The notes under the pieces were generated by a model. It was not told the DNA's origin and did not search any database. It saw only the letters and a program-made list of their open reading frames with translations. The position numbers and the translations under genes are program-made. A stretch of DNA of 64,000 nt from Nelumbo lutea. Taxonomy: Eukaryota > Streptophyta > Magnoliopsida > Proteales > Nelumbonaceae. The DNA is taken from the NCBI GenBank assembly GCA_022828595.1, contig JAKGHH010000005.1, positions 31,260,193-31,324,192 of the forward strand, written 5' to 3'. Every line of letters starts with the position of its first letter. Position 1 is the stretch's first letter. Of this stretch, positions 21,131 to 34,383 are shown piece by piece.

Positions 21131-22110
21131 CAATGAAGGCAAACATGGTGGTGCTAGTTATTCTTGGAATTAGTACTTTGGCATTACAACTAGATCTAAA
21201 AATTTGATAAATTTATGGTTTGTAGGTCGTCCGCCATTAGTTATATTTAAGATGGGTTATCCATGTGGTTTTGCCTATAGCTTAGAACCTTACAAATGGA
21301 AAGCCAACAAGAGTGAGAGTACACTATTACTCTTTTTTTTAAGAAAAGTATTTATTACAAACAACAATAGAAATAAAAAAGCATATACAAGCCAAGGAAC
21401 CATTTATATTAGGATACATCATCCTAATAAATTTGTCTACCTATTTAAGTTCCTAGTTCAAAACTAAGCTAGCACTAGCTAGGAATATCCATACTCTATA
21501 GATGAGCATATCCTTGGTTAAAACACTTGCCTAATGTTGCCGCCATAAAATGAAAGCTATTTTTTCTATGGTGTGTGAGTTTTCCAAATGATTTTATATA
21601 GGAACACCATGCAAATACATGGTTCTTCAAAGGAAGAATAAGTTGCATGCATATAGAACAAGATGGTGATACATATCATCTTATTTGCACTTGATGTGAT
21701 CCATCTATCCTAGAAATGTTTATGATACTCACCCAGTGACAGAACCTCTACATCTACTCTTTTAAAGACCTTCATCCCAACAACAACAAACCCCTTCTAA
21801 TTGCTAATACATGCACCTAGTGTTGAGTATTTCATAAGCTGCAAGTAATATAAGCTGAAACACAGAACTTAGGAACTAGAATTCTAAATATCAAGACATA
21901 TATATATATGTGGCTTTACCATTTCAAACATGTGTTAAACAGAAGTGCTTATGAACTTGACGTCCTTTTCAAAATGAGGTTATGTCTTACTATGCCCATT
22001 CTTTCTATTTATGAATTCACATAAGAATGCATATTTATTCAAAATCCCAATGGAAGGTAAAGCATTAGGTGAACACCCAAAAGTACATTTAATTGGAAGG
22101 ACCGAAAAAA
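21131..22110. other. No gene recognised
   Basis: Moderately AT-rich sequence with short chance frames (for example 21204-21467) and a short TA run near 21898. No conserved domain or repeat was recognised. Confidence 0.4.
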
Positions 22111-23464
22111 TTAGTGAACCGGTAAGAGCAATAATATATATATATATATATATATAATACTTTAAAATATTTATTAAAAATGAAAAAACAAATAATTATA
22201 ATAGATTTAATAATATTCATATTATTAATAATTTTATATTACACAAAATTCATCACTAAACTATGTACTAACAATATAAATTATTGTCTTATGGATTATT
22301 CAATTTAAATGTTAATTAATTAATAAAAATTTAACATTCAAAAATAAAATAGTATTTAAATATTTCAATAACTAAATATATTAAATAAAAATATTGAAAA
22401 TAGCAAAATAATTAAATAACAAAATATGTAACATTACATAGTAAGTTTAAAATAAATGAAATTCAAAGAAAGAAAAATTTTATATATTTTATATATTATT
22501 TAAATATTTAAATAAATAAATACTTTCACAAATGAAATATTTAACATAACTAGATTTTAAGTAGTTAAAATAATGAAATTATGTAATAAATTTAAAATTT
22601 TTTCTTAAAACAAGAAAAATAACTATAACATAACATTAAATTTAATAATAATTGAATATTTTACAAAATTAATAATAAATTATATAATAATAGTATAAAT
22701 TATAATTTTATGGACTATTAAATTCAATCAATGATTAATATTTTAAAATTCAAATAAGATACTATTTAAATGACTAAATAATATTGTAAATAACTAATTT
22801 CAGTTATATGAATTAATAATTCTCGAAAACAACTTAAAAAAACTAATATTTAATTAATAATAATTTTAAAATCTTATTAATATACTTTTTGTATATACTC
22901 AAATTAATATTTATTGTATTTTAAGTAATCATTTATTGTTTTTTGTGATAAATATATTTTGAATAATTATTTATAAATCTATTTTTGTTTTGTTACTTAA
23001 CAGAAAATTTTCAATAATTATTGGAGATTAAACTACTGTTATTTAACTTTTTAAGTTTAGTTTATTGTACTTATTGTATTTATTGTATTTTTGTTATAAT
23101 TTATTAATTAATATTTATTAGACATTAAACTATTAATTGAGATTACACTATTTATTGACTAATTTAATATATTTTTAGTATTTATTATTTTTTGTAATTA
23201 TTGCAATTTGTTGTAATTTATTGTATTTTCATTATCAATATATTTTTGATAAATGTGTATTTTTTCTATAAATTTTCAATAATTATTGGAGATTAAACTA
23301 TTGTTATTTATTAGAGATTAGACTGTTAATTTAGTTGAAATTAGGAGCATTCATGGGTTGGTTCAGTTCGGTTGTAGGTTGTTTGGCCAACCAAATCGAC
23401 CTGGTTAGGTACTGACCATTAGTAAAAACCAACAAATTTTGTGCATCGCATGGGTCTCTACTAA
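22110..23464 (+). mobile_element. Non-autonomous Helitron, copy 1
   Basis: The 3' end reads gcatcgcatgggtctctaCTAA followed by T, the CTRR|T terminus typical of Helitrons. Subterminal sequence (ttcggttgtaggttgtttggccaacc, and the ttattggagattaaactattgtt-type repeats) matches, inverted, the copy at 31623-34383. The body is very AT-rich and non-coding. The terminal hairpin is partly decayed and the 5' TC end was not found; the start given is where the AT-rich matching sequence begins. Confidence 0.55.
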
Positions 23465-23599
23465 TTAATAGAGAACCAATTCATGTTATTAATTTAAAAG
23501 AAAAACAATTTACTAGTTAATAGGTGAGACATTCTAGAAAAATCATTATTAGTGAGCATTATCAAGTACTTTTGAAGTAGTATATGCAATAGGGTTGTG

Positions 23600-24817
23600 G
23601 CTACCTGACCCGGAGGGGGGGGATGGATTTTGGAATATGGAGTTTGGAGTCACCACCTAAATTTTTGGAATTGGGAACTTAGGAAAACCCTGGATTTTTC
23701 AAGAAAAACATTTTTTTTCTTGGTGACTCGTTGCACAGTGGGGATGAGATTCTTAGGGTACGAGGACCAAGGTACAGTGTGGAAAGGTGTTAGGCACCCC
23801 ACACATGCCCGATTGAACTGACCTCTACTTCACCAATGTTCCAACGATTATTCATAATTTTGGACTTGAAATTTTAACTAACACCCACACATAAATTTAT
23901 CAAGACGTGAGAGAAATGAAACTTACCAAAAAGAAGCTAGAAATGAAACAAATTAAATCATGGAGGAAGAGATGAATAAACTACGCAAACAACTAGCTAA
24001 TTTGAAGGGTTTGTGATTAAAACAAATCATTATTATTACAAGTTGAAATAAGAAAGGATGTGACATGTTGGAAAGAATGGTATTTCATTGAAATTAGATT
24101 GAAGAATGACACTAAGTGATTAAGGAAGCTATGGAGAACTAGCAAACTAAACGATTGATGGTGAAACTAGCTAATAACAAATGCAAAAGAAGAATTTACT
24201 AGTGGGGATGCAATCTACTAACGCAATTATTTAGAAGTTAGATGTCGGAATCAGTTCCAGCTTCGGGTCTTGAGATGAAGGGGTAAGAAGTGTCGGATTT
24301 GGGTGATCTTGGTGTTATCAGACTTGGATTTTTGGGATCTACGTACCTATGGTGTTGGATTTCTGATTTTATGGGGGATAGGATTAGGATTAGAGATGAT
24401 CTTGATTGGACGATCATAATTGATTCCGGCTTCGGGTGTTGAGATGAAGGGGTAAGGGGTGTCGGATTTGGGTGATCTTGGTGTCATTGGGTTTGGATTT
24501 TCGGGCTCTACGTACCTATGGTATTGGATTTCTGATTTGGTGTGAAATGAGGTTTAGGATCAAAATGACGATGATTGGACGATCGGAATTGGTTTCAGCT
24601 TCGAGTCTTAGGATGAAGGGGTAAACGGTATCAGATTTGGGTGATCTTGGTGTCATTGGGTTTGGTTTTTCGGTCTTTACGTATCTATATTTTTGGATCC
24701 TTGAGGATCTAATTTTTACAAAATTCCAAAAATACCCCTAAGTCGACCACGAGGTTAGTTGAAGCATGCTTGAAGCTCAAAGTGCTGACTAAAGAGCACA
24801 AAAATGGGATGTCTACA
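23600..24817 (-). mobile_element. Ogre-like LTR fragment or solo LTR
   Basis: Read on the minus strand it starts TGTAGACATCCCATTTTTG, the start style of long Ogre/Tat LTRs. Near its other end is the phrase complementary to 'gagtcaccacctaaatttttgg' and 'ggaaaggtgttaggcacccc'. The LTRs of the large element at 45-59 kb have matching phrases in the same place (gtgactccc, ggaaaggtgttaggca). The exact low end and a target duplication were not found. It contains the 169-bp tandem repeat. Confidence 0.55.
24236..24715. repeat. 169-bp tandem repeat, almost three copies
   Basis: The marker cttcgggt(c/g)ttgagatgaaggggta occurs at 24261 and 24430, and a variant at 24599, exactly 169 bp apart. Other shared blocks are tcggatttgggtgatcttggtgt and tctacgtacctatg. 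Non-coding. Confidence 0.85.
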
Positions 24818-25630
24818 AGGATAGTAGAGTTTGATTAAATGTGTGTAAACTAAAGAACGGAAACATAAACAAACAAAAAGATAAAGATAAGAACTCAACA
24901 CATCAATATTCAAAACACAAGTTGACAATGAAGGGATCCCATAACCCTAAGAGAGAATGGCAACATAATGTAGAGGGCACAAGTTTGATTCTAGAACTTT
25001 GGTATTAAAAGAATAGAGAGAGAGAGAACCCTCATGTGTATTGTTTCGAGAGAGTAAACCAATATTAGTGATATAAATAGAGAAGTCTCTAACTTAAATA
25101 TGTGAAACTAATATTGTGCAACTAAGGAAAACTGTTATTAAAGTCTAAGGTTAGGGTTTTAATCAGATTGGATTTAGCAAAATTTGAATCCAGTCCGATT
25201 ATTGAAAACTTTCATCCAAATCCAATCTGAAATTTGATCAGATTTGAAGACCTCTGAGCATACTCAGAATGAATTCGGATTTAATCTGGCTCTGCTTTAA
25301 TCTTTTAAAATACAAAATCAAACTTAATCTCTTTTCAACTTTTATATATAATAAATTAATGTAAATATACAAAGATTACCATTAGACAATCGAGAGCAAA
25401 GTTATGGTCTCCAGAAGTTTGCTCATACATTAAGTGTGTAACCAAAGAACCCAGTGATCATGTCGAACAAGTCAAAGTTTCAACTACTAAGTCAAATAGT
25501 TTTTTCCAAGTTAACGATTTTTTGTCAAAAGTCAAATTTCAAGTTAACCATACTCGGTGTCGTGATTAGGTGACAATTTGAAGAGTCTGATTGTCCTAGT
25601 CAATGGTGGGTTGAAAATATTGGTTTTGGG
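24818..25630. other. No gene; AT-rich repeat debris
   Basis: 25150-25300 has phrases (aatcagattggattt, ccaaatccaatc) resembling those at 31205-31360, so a small dispersed repeat is present at both sites. A GA run lies near 25013-25027. Nothing coding is recognised. Confidence 0.4.
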
Positions 25631-25638
25631 TCCAATGC

Positions 25639-26242
25639 TAGGGGCGATCATGGATCGAGCCCAACCTGCACCCCAGGCCTAGCTAGTAAGCCTAAGCCCG
25701 AACCTACATGGGTCTGGGCTGGGTTTATAGGCTTTTTGGGCCTATGACATCCAATAATGAAAATTTAATTATTTAAATTTTTAATATTAAATTAAATTAA
25801 ATGTAATATATGCAAAAAAATTATACAAGCCCAAAGTAAATTAGGCTTGGCTAAGCTTTGGGCCTATGCACAAAAATAGGCATGGCCTAATTAATTCTTA
25901 GAGTTGGTTTGGCTTAGCTTACCTATCCTTTTATAGATAAAGGCAGGGCCTCCATTCCCATTCTTGAGCAATGTGAGACTTGGAACAACACTAAATAATG
26001 AGTGCTACCATTGAATGTTTTTCCAAGTCCCACATTGCTTAGGTAATGAGAATAAAAGCCATGCTTTCATCTATATAAGGCCTTGCCTAGGAGAACAATT
26101 TACATACTTGAGTTGGCTCAAGTGTTCACACATTTATTGACATGTGTCAACTAATTCATACTTATTTATACATTAAAACTTAAATTTGTTTATATCTTTT
26201 ATATATACTTGTAATATATAACATATATAATATAATGTTATA

Positions 26243-26277
<35 letters not shown>

Positions 26278-26398
26278 ATTATATTGCGGGATAGGCCAGG
26301 CCCGGGCCAGGCCTGCACATAAAAACCTGGGCCCAAGCCTGGAATTTTTGGACTAGGTTGGGCCAAGTTTCCAGGCCAGGCCAAGAATATCACCCCTA
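25639..26398. mobile_element. hAT-like MITE with 8-bp target duplication
   Basis: The terminal inverted repeats read TAGGGGCGATCATGG at the left and TAGGGGTGATATTCTTGG (complement) at the right. Both ends are rich in gggcc/ggcct words. The flanks are tccaatgc (25631-25638) and tccaattt (26399-26406), 6 of 8 identical, fitting a hAT duplication. A smaller insertion with an inverted gcaatgtgagacttgg/ccaagtcccacattgc pair lies inside at about 25965-26040, and a TA microsatellite at 26246-26275. Non-coding. Confidence 0.7.
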
Positions 26399-26406
26399 TC
26401 CAATTT

Positions 26407-28256
26407 TCAAGTGAACCATTTTTTTCTTCGTTCCTATACTTATCAATTTTAGATTTTCCAATTGTTATTTATGTAAACTAACAATTTTTCAAAGGATGTT
26501 AGAGTGGTTGTACATCAACAACTTTCAATTTTGAGGTTGAACAGGAAGTTTGGTCTTGATTTCCCATAAAAATCATTGTAAGTATTGTTTCATTTTGATT
26601 ATTAGATATTCTAATTTGATTAATTCAGACTTTGTTTTTAGGAAAACTTTTGGATTAGTTCTTGATATATCTTTGCTTCGAAGTTACAATTCTTATAAGA
26701 AAAGAAAGAAGAGGGAAAGCATGGTTTTGGTTTTCACCATGTCCACTTTAATGCTAGTAGGAATCTGCTGAATTAAAAAAATATATATATAAAAAAAGTA
26801 GTTTTTTGAAGAGAGAAGGAAGAGGGAAGGAGAAGAAGAGAAGAAGAAAAGTTGAAAAGAAAAGAGAGTAATAATCTGGTCGCCCCCTTCACTTATTATT
26901 TATACTAAAATAATAGAACAGTACAAAGACAACTATATAACACTCAAAAAATATAATAAAATTTGGACTCACATAACTACTGTGGTCCCCACCTCCTATC
27001 TAACGACTAACATAAAATCTACTCAGAAAAACATCATAAAACTAATTAATCTTCAACAGTATCATTATTTTTTTTCTCTAATTTTGTTATATGTTCTATA
27101 AGATATCTGTCATGCAATAGCTGCTTTTTAATTTTTTTTTTTCTTATGTTATATGTTAACTGTTCTGTAATCTGCCCATAAAAGGACATGCACAAATAAA
27201 ACTAAGACAACCTATATGGGTTATGAATCAAAACCAAAAACAAGAGTAGTGTATTGTTTAGAACTCAAATAGGTCAATGGTCATTATGCTTTGTGAATTA
27301 TACGTGTTTCAGAATATCCAAACTATTAACTGTTTTAACCACTTCTTTTATGATCATTTTGTTGTCTAGTAACCATCAATTAATCCAATACAATATTCAT
27401 TTATGTGCATTGTTTTCAAATGAAGATGCATGCACTAGTTAAATCTAACTTTGGGTATTCTGACTGCACTAATAACCATGCCGCTTCATATTTGATTTGA
27501 AATATTAAATTTTTATTCTAATCAAGGATTAGGAATTAAAGAATGAAGGAAAAGAACCACACAGGCAAAGTAGACCTATTGAACAGAAAGTGAGACATGG
27601 GATTTGCTTGGAGTGAGGGAAAATTAGAACCTAGTTAGCCAAGTATCTATGGTTTAGAGAAATCAGAGTTGCTAATCTTGGGTTGGATTTACTTGGGAAT
27701 GACCCATTGTTTAAGGCTCTCCTCGACTAAAGCATCCTTAGGCATAATTCTAGGACTTAGCTGAGCTTGGCCTACTTCCCTTGTTTTTATTTCAGAAATA
27801 GCTAACACAGAGACAATTATAATTCAATTTCTTTCTCTTGTTTTGTTAGAATAAGTCCATTGACTCCTTTATTCAACATTAAATAATTCTAGTTTTGTAT
27901 TTGCTAAGCGACTTTTTTACAAGTTTCCTAGAGTTTTCTTTGACATGATTATTTTGACAAGGGCCTTAACCTAACATTCCCTAACCCCCTTTAAACTTGA
28001 GTGATGTCATTAGATGGAATGACATGCAGTTCTGACAAGAAGGCCTGGGGACTGTTTTCAACTTTAGAACATGTAGTTTTGAAATACCTTGGATGGTTGG
28101 GAGGTTTGCATTGATGGAATGACAAGAAGAGTAAGTTTATCTAGAACCACAGAACTTCCTAAGTCATGATCTTGCCTTTCTACCATTGGTCTTATAGAGT
28201 AAGTTAAGTTTCCATTTAGCAGTAGTCATCACCGTAGGCTTGTATTGAATACAAAA

Positions 28257-28257
<1 letters not shown>
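26407..28257. other. No gene recognised
   Basis: AT-rich sequence with short frames only (26550-26771 and 27254-27442 match nothing I know). It includes purine-rich runs near 26810-26870. No repeat family was recognised. Confidence 0.4.

Positions 28258-28299
<42 letters not shown>
28258..28299. repeat. (GA)n microsatellite
   Basis: About 20 uninterrupted GA repeats, followed by a purine-rich tail. Confidence 0.95.
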
Positions 28300-28301
<2 letters not shown>

Positions 28302-28369
28302 GGGTGGGAAGAAGAAACATGAAGAGGAAGAGGCACAAAGGAAAAGTGGAAAACCTACCCAGCCTACGT

Positions 28370-30735
28370 CACTTATATAGTGGTAGTCGCTTGTTCTTTA
28401 GCGGCAGTTTTAATTGATTGCCGCTAAAGATCAATATTTCTAACAGCAATCACCAAATAATTTTATGATAGTTTCAGTTTTCTTATTCTCTTTTTAGTTT
28501 ATGAAAAATACTTTACTCATATTTTTTACTGCTTCTAGATGCAGAGCCATGGGTCAGCAAATATTCTAGTTCAGGGTGGAAATAATTACCAACCTACTCA
28601 TGAAGTAACACCGCCAAACCCAGTAAGTTATTACAAGTTGGGTTTTATTTCTCATTTACTTACATTTTATCATTAAAATAATAAGCATTTTCTTAACTTT
28701 GTCCTTTATGTGCAGATACATGAATTAGCAACTCCTCAAATTCATAGTGGAGATAATTCTCATTCCACTCCAGAAGTACCATCACTAAATCCGGTAAACT
28801 ATCGCAAGTTTGATTTATTTTTCATTTTCTCACATCTTTTAGTGTGAAAATAATTTTGTATTTGTTTGTGTTTTGTAACAGATGTAAGAGCTTAGAAAAA
28901 AGCTATCTCAAGTGTCTACAAGAAAGGGGGAAAGGGGGAAAGGGGAAGGGCAAGGGAAAGACACTCTTTTGATGAGTGTTTTATTTTCTTTTTCTTTTTT
29001 TTGTAATATTTTTGAGAAGGGAAAAACACTTTTCATGAGTGTTCTATTTTCCTTTTTTTTTTGTAATCTTTTAATTTCATTTGGACTAAATTGTGAACAA
29101 TTGCAAATATATATTACCTTTTATTTAATACTAGATTTCAATTTTTAATGACATTAATGATCTTTTATTTTGAATGGATATGACAAACATATAGGTGGAT
29201 ATAAGATTTTGTTGAAAATGAATGTATATAATTGATTTCAAAGAGGTTACCATTAGCTCTATACTAGGTATGACAAATATACAAGTGGAGTTGGTTCCAG
29301 CCACCAAGGTTTTTGGTGACGTTTAAACAGGTTTTTGTGATGTTTCAGAAAATAGGTGGATGTGTCACCAAAACAGGTTTTGTGACGTTTCAGAAAATGT
29401 CACTAGAATAAATATTTTTTGTGACATTTGGAAAATGTCACCAAAATTAAACACGGGTGACTCTTGGAATCTTTTAGTAACACCTGACAAACGTCACTAA
29501 AATTGATTTTCCATGACGTTTCCTAAACGTCACAAAAATAACAAATAAATGTCACCAAAGTTGTGCATGAGCGACTCTTGAAATCGTTTAGTAACGTTTG
29601 CAAAACATCTCAAAAACTATACTAAACGTCACGAAAACTTTTGTCGACACTACATTTAGTGACGAGGGAGCAAATGTCACGAAAAAGTGTTTGTGACGTT
29701 TGTGTCATTTTTGGTGATGTTTGGCTAACGTCACAAATATACATTTTTTTTTTGTAATGTGGAAAGGTTTCGATGACATGCACAAACGTCGCAATCATTT
29801 GTGATGCGAAAACTTTTCATGACGTTTACAAAAAAAATTGACGATGTTTGATAAATGTCGTGAATCAAATGTTTAGACGTAGAACGATGAAGATTCAGCG
29901 ACACAAGCAATGAGTTTTCACAACATTCATAAACGTCACCAAAAGTGATACATTTTGCGATATTTCCAAACGTCACCAAAAGCGATACATTTGGTGACAT
30001 TTAGCAAACGTTGCCAAAACTCACTTTCGGTGACATTTGTATGAAATGTCAGTATATTGTGAATTTTGATTTTGTTGATGTTTAATTAAACGTCGTTAAA
30101 AGTTTTATAGATGGTTTAATAACCATCCATCACCTATTTGTGCAATTTTCACAATAAGGCTTTTATCAACCTGTAAGCCTAATAAGACTTTTATTAACCT
30201 ATAATTTGAATAAAGTCATACGTAAAGCAAAATTTAAAAAAAAAAACTTAAATATTAAATCTTCAATAATCTTTAAGTCCAATAATCTTATTTACAAGAA
30301 AATATTTGATAGTTGTATGTTCAAAACCAAAAAAGAAAGATACATAATCTAAAAGGAACTTTCTTCTTCCCCTTCACATTCCCCTCTCCCTCTCTCGACT
30401 TGTTTGATGTGCAAAAAATGCTCCTTCCCTCTCCCAAATTCTTTCACATGCATGAGATACTCCTAATCCAAGTAGTTGGGTCTTCTGTAAAAGACAATAA
30501 AAATAGAATATTATTTTCATATCAAAAATTATAAATGCATGAAAAATAAAAATAAAGTTGAGATGGCTCATAAGGTTTGCTGGCAAAGCATCATGAGAGG
30601 TATGGAGATAATCTCCACCTAAAGTAGGACGTTTGTATTAAACATTGTATTAGTCATGAATATATTATCTTTTAACAACGTTTGTATTAAATGTTGTTAA
30701 TCAAATGTCACCATTTTTTTTTTTTTTTTTGTAGT
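28370..30735. mobile_element. CACTA (En/Spm)-type transposon remnant
   Basis: Three signals support this. First, a ttagcggcagtt ... attgccgctaaag inverted pair near 28402-28430. Second, two similar short exon-like blocks, 28539-28622 and 28716-28793, each preceded by AG and followed by GTAAG/GTAAA. They encode related peptides (SHGSANILVQGGNNY and ELATPQIHSGDNSHS). Third, a long array of GTGACGTTT / AAACGTCAC words from 29310 to 30110, the type of subterminal repeat CACTA transposases bind. Ends resembling ttttttttgtagt(a/g) occur near 29756 and 30733. No intact transposase is present. The left terminus was not found. Confidence 0.55.
29310..30110. repeat. Array of short GTGACGTTT / AAACGTCAC words
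   Basis: Some two dozen variants of gtgacgttt and its inverted complement are spaced about 20-40 bp apart, often in head-to-head pairs separated by a short loop. They sit in the CACTA remnant. The minus-strand frame 30000-29731 across them is a by-product of the repeats. Confidence 0.75.
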
Positions 30736-30989
30736 AAAGGGTTTTGGGTAGTAAAAATGAATTTAGGCATTAATGTTTTTGGTATAGTGCTTTTGAATTT
30801 GGGGCGCATGAGCATTAGAGATGTCAAAAGCATTGAAACTTGGAAGAAAAAGTAGAAAATGGGTTAATAAGTCTATAATCAAAGTGGTCAATTGTCATTT
30901 GTGACTTGGCTGGGTTAGGTTAACTTATGTGTAATAATAGTTTATTTTCAAAATTTATTTGATTTGTAATTTAGGTTTTAACTTTAATC

Positions 30990-31104
30990 ACGGTTTGGAA
31001 GGAGTACAAATACAAATATGTATTGTATATATCCATAAAAAATAATACAAAATACAAAGTTTTCCACTCTACAAATTTACATTTGTACTCCTTCCAAACT
31101 GAGC
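30990..31104. mobile_element. Small palindromic MITE (115 bp)
   Basis: The left end ggtttggaaggagtacaaat is the inverted complement of the right end atttgtactccttccaaact. The middle is AT-rich. A clear target duplication was not identified. Confidence 0.7.
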
Positions 31105-31622
31105 CTTAGGTTAAATTACATGAACCTGTATAAGAAATAAAAGTAATCAATAGGCATAAGTGTCTATGTAAATATGATATATAAAATATATAAGTAAAAA
31201 CTAATGAATCAGATTGGATTTTTTTTCGCATTGAACCATCCAATTCCAATTAGCAAATAGATCACATTTTCCAATCTAGTTTGAAAATCTGCTAAAGAAT
31301 ATCCAAATTTAGCAATATTGGATTGGATTTGAACTTAAATCATATCAGGATCCAACTTATTTGCACCCCACCCCTAGATGGGATGGGTATGTGTAATTCA
31401 GGAGGATCATATACTAAATTTATATTGAAAAAAAATAAATGGAATTTAAATGTGATGCTACCTTAGGGCAAAGAAGCAATTATAGGAGTAAGTTGGAGAA
31501 ATATGATAAAAGGTTCCTAGAAATAAGAGAAAATCATTCCAACGTAAGAGCATCCTTCTATAGTGGTTCATGTTTTCTACAAAAAAATATAAATTCTAAC
31601 TATTAGAAAATTTACAAAGTTA

Positions 31623-34383
31623 TTAGCGGGGACCCATGCGATACATGGGTTTTGTTAAATGAAAGCTACACAATAGAAACATATAAGAGTAGACAATTGT
31701 TTTATATTTTAACTTTTAAATAATTAATAATTATTTATATTTTATATATTATTTTTAATAATTTTTTTATAATATAAAAATAACAATAATTATTTTCATC
31801 TAGGATCATTCATCAAAACAATGAAACCAACCAACCAAATTAATTACTAGTATTTCTAGTCGGCTTCCGTTTAGCAATTTCCCAACTCGACCAAGTTGGG
31901 TTAGTTTTGGTTTGGTCATTTGTAAACCAACTTGACTATAGATATTATATTAATATTTTATATTTTAAATATAATTTTTTAATACAAGAAAATAGGAAAA
32001 TTCCAATATTTCTTAGTCTAAAATATTTATATTATATATTTAAACTTTTTAATAATATTGTTGTAATTTTTTATCTATAAGTTTAAATCTTTTGAATCAA
32101 CCAACCAAGATGAAAACCGACCCAAATCAATACCAGTGTTTTCAACCCAGCATTGACCCAGCCGGTTGAACCATTCGAACTATCACTCCACCTTGATTTC
32201 GGGTCTGGTTCTGTTGAAACCTACCCTTCGCTCAAAACCATTTAACCTAGATGGTTCAACCATTGAACTATTCGACCTAGTCACCGGGTTGCGGTTGCAC
32301 ATATAATGTATGTGCAAACTTTTGTGGGTAGCTTGCCCCACTATTTTCCTAAAAAAGCCTTTTTTGGCCTTAAATTACAATTTTTAATATTTTTATAAAT
32401 AAAAAAATAAAAACTGAATTAAAATATAAATTAAATATATAATAATATATAATATATGTAAAACATAATTATACATTAAATATTGATAAAATATGTATTC
32501 GCACACTTATATACATATATACACATTTATATATGTATATAAATATATGTTTACTTAAATATATAGAGTGATGACATGGAATTGTTTGACCCGTTCGACC
32601 TAAATGGTCAAACCGATGACATGTGATCCAAAGGAAAAAGTGATTCAGCCATCGGATTGGTTTTTAAAACATTAATTGATACAACTCAAGTTGGTCGATT
32701 TTCACAAATAGTCGATTAATTTCATGTGACAAACTCCCCAACCTGACCAAATTAGTTTGGTTGGCCAAACAATCTGCAACATAATTGAATTGAACTAACC
32801 AATGAACACTCCTAATTATAACTAAATTAATAGTCTAATTTTTAACAAATAGCAATACTTTAATCTCCATTAATTATTGAAAATTTATACCAAAAATACA
32901 CAATTACTAAAAATAAATTTATAAGGAAAATACAATAAATACAATAATTATAAAAAAATGGAATAAATACTAAAAATATATTACATGAGACAATAAATAG
33001 TGTAATCTCGAATAGTAGTTTAATCTCTAATAAACATTAATCAATAAATTATAACAAAAATACATAATTACTAAAAATAAATTTATAACAAAAACAAAAT
33101 AAATCCAACAACTATAGTAAATGAAATTTAAAAAAAATAAATAAATAACAATAGTTTAATCTCCAATAGTTATTGAAAACTTTCTCCTAAATAACAAAAA
33201 ATAGGTTTGTACATAATTATTAAAAATATATTTTTAATAAATATAAAATAAACCTAATAAGTAGAATAAATTAAACTTAAAAAGTTAAATAAGAATAGTT
33301 TAATGTCCAATACTTATTCAAAACTCTTTGTTAAATAACAAAACAAAAATAAATTTATATATAATTATTGAAAAAATATTTTTCACTAAAATACAATAAA
33401 TATAAATCTTAGTTTATATAAATATATAATAAATATAGATAAATATTTTACAATTATTACTAATAAACATGGATTTTTCTAAAAGTTATTTTCTAGAATT
33501 ATGAATTGATATAAGTGACATAATATTTTATTTACTACATTAATATATAATTTTTTAATTACTTATATCTTATATTCTTATTATTGAATATTATTAAATA
33601 TATTGTCACTAATTTTGTGTTTTTCATAAATTTCTTAAAGTTATTACAAAATTTCGTTACTTAATCTATTTTTTTGTTTTTAAATCATATATAAAATGCG
33701 ATTGAGTCATTAAATTTTTTATATTTAAAATACTTACAAATTAGCTACTTACAATTTTAATTGTTTGATTTTTAATTATTTATAATTATATTCTTATAAT
33801 TAAATATTATTAGATTCATTATAACTATTTACTGTTTTTGATCATTTTTAAAGTTATTAAATAACTTCGAATCTATTTTTTTCTTTCTAAATAATATTTA
33901 AAATATGATTTAGTTATTAATTTTTTTAAATAATATCAATAATTACATTATTAAAATATTTATTATTTATTAAATTTAATAATCCATAAAACATAAAATG
34001 ATTATTAATTTGCATACTATGAAATCTATTATAATTATTTTTATACTTTTACGAAATCTTTTAAATTTACGACACAATTTTGATATTTTTAACAATTTAA
34101 AATTTGTTACATTAAATATTTTATTTTTTAAAATATTGAAATATTTAAATGTTTAAATAATATGTAAAATATTTAAATGTTTTTTGTTTAAATTTTATTT
34201 AACTTATAGTTATTACATAATATTAAATATTTTGTTATATGATTATTTAGCTATTTTTAATATTTTGTTATTTAAATATTCTAAAGGGAATTTTGCATCC
34301 CTTCTAGAATTGCTCAATTGGGGTAAGAGAGCAAGGAGAGGCTACCTAGCGTTGCCAGCCTTGTTTTAATATATAGTAATAGA
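31623..34383 (-). mobile_element. Non-autonomous Helitron, copy 2 (2.76 kb)
   Basis: On the minus strand it starts TCTATTACTATATATTAA, preceded by A. It ends CTAA (complement of 31623-31626) followed by T, giving the A|T insertion point typical of Helitrons. A 7-bp-stem hairpin (acccatg-cgata-catgggt, 31632-31650) stands 5 nt before the end. The body is AT-rich with no Rep/helicase coding. It includes older copies of the 'ccggttcaacc' repeat at 32110-32290 and 32570-32680. It is related, in inverted orientation, to the copy at 22.1-23.5 kb. Confidence 0.75.

Noticed and set aside
29731..30000. 89-codon minus-strand frame
   Set aside because: It is composed of the GTGACGTTT repeat field and is not a gene.
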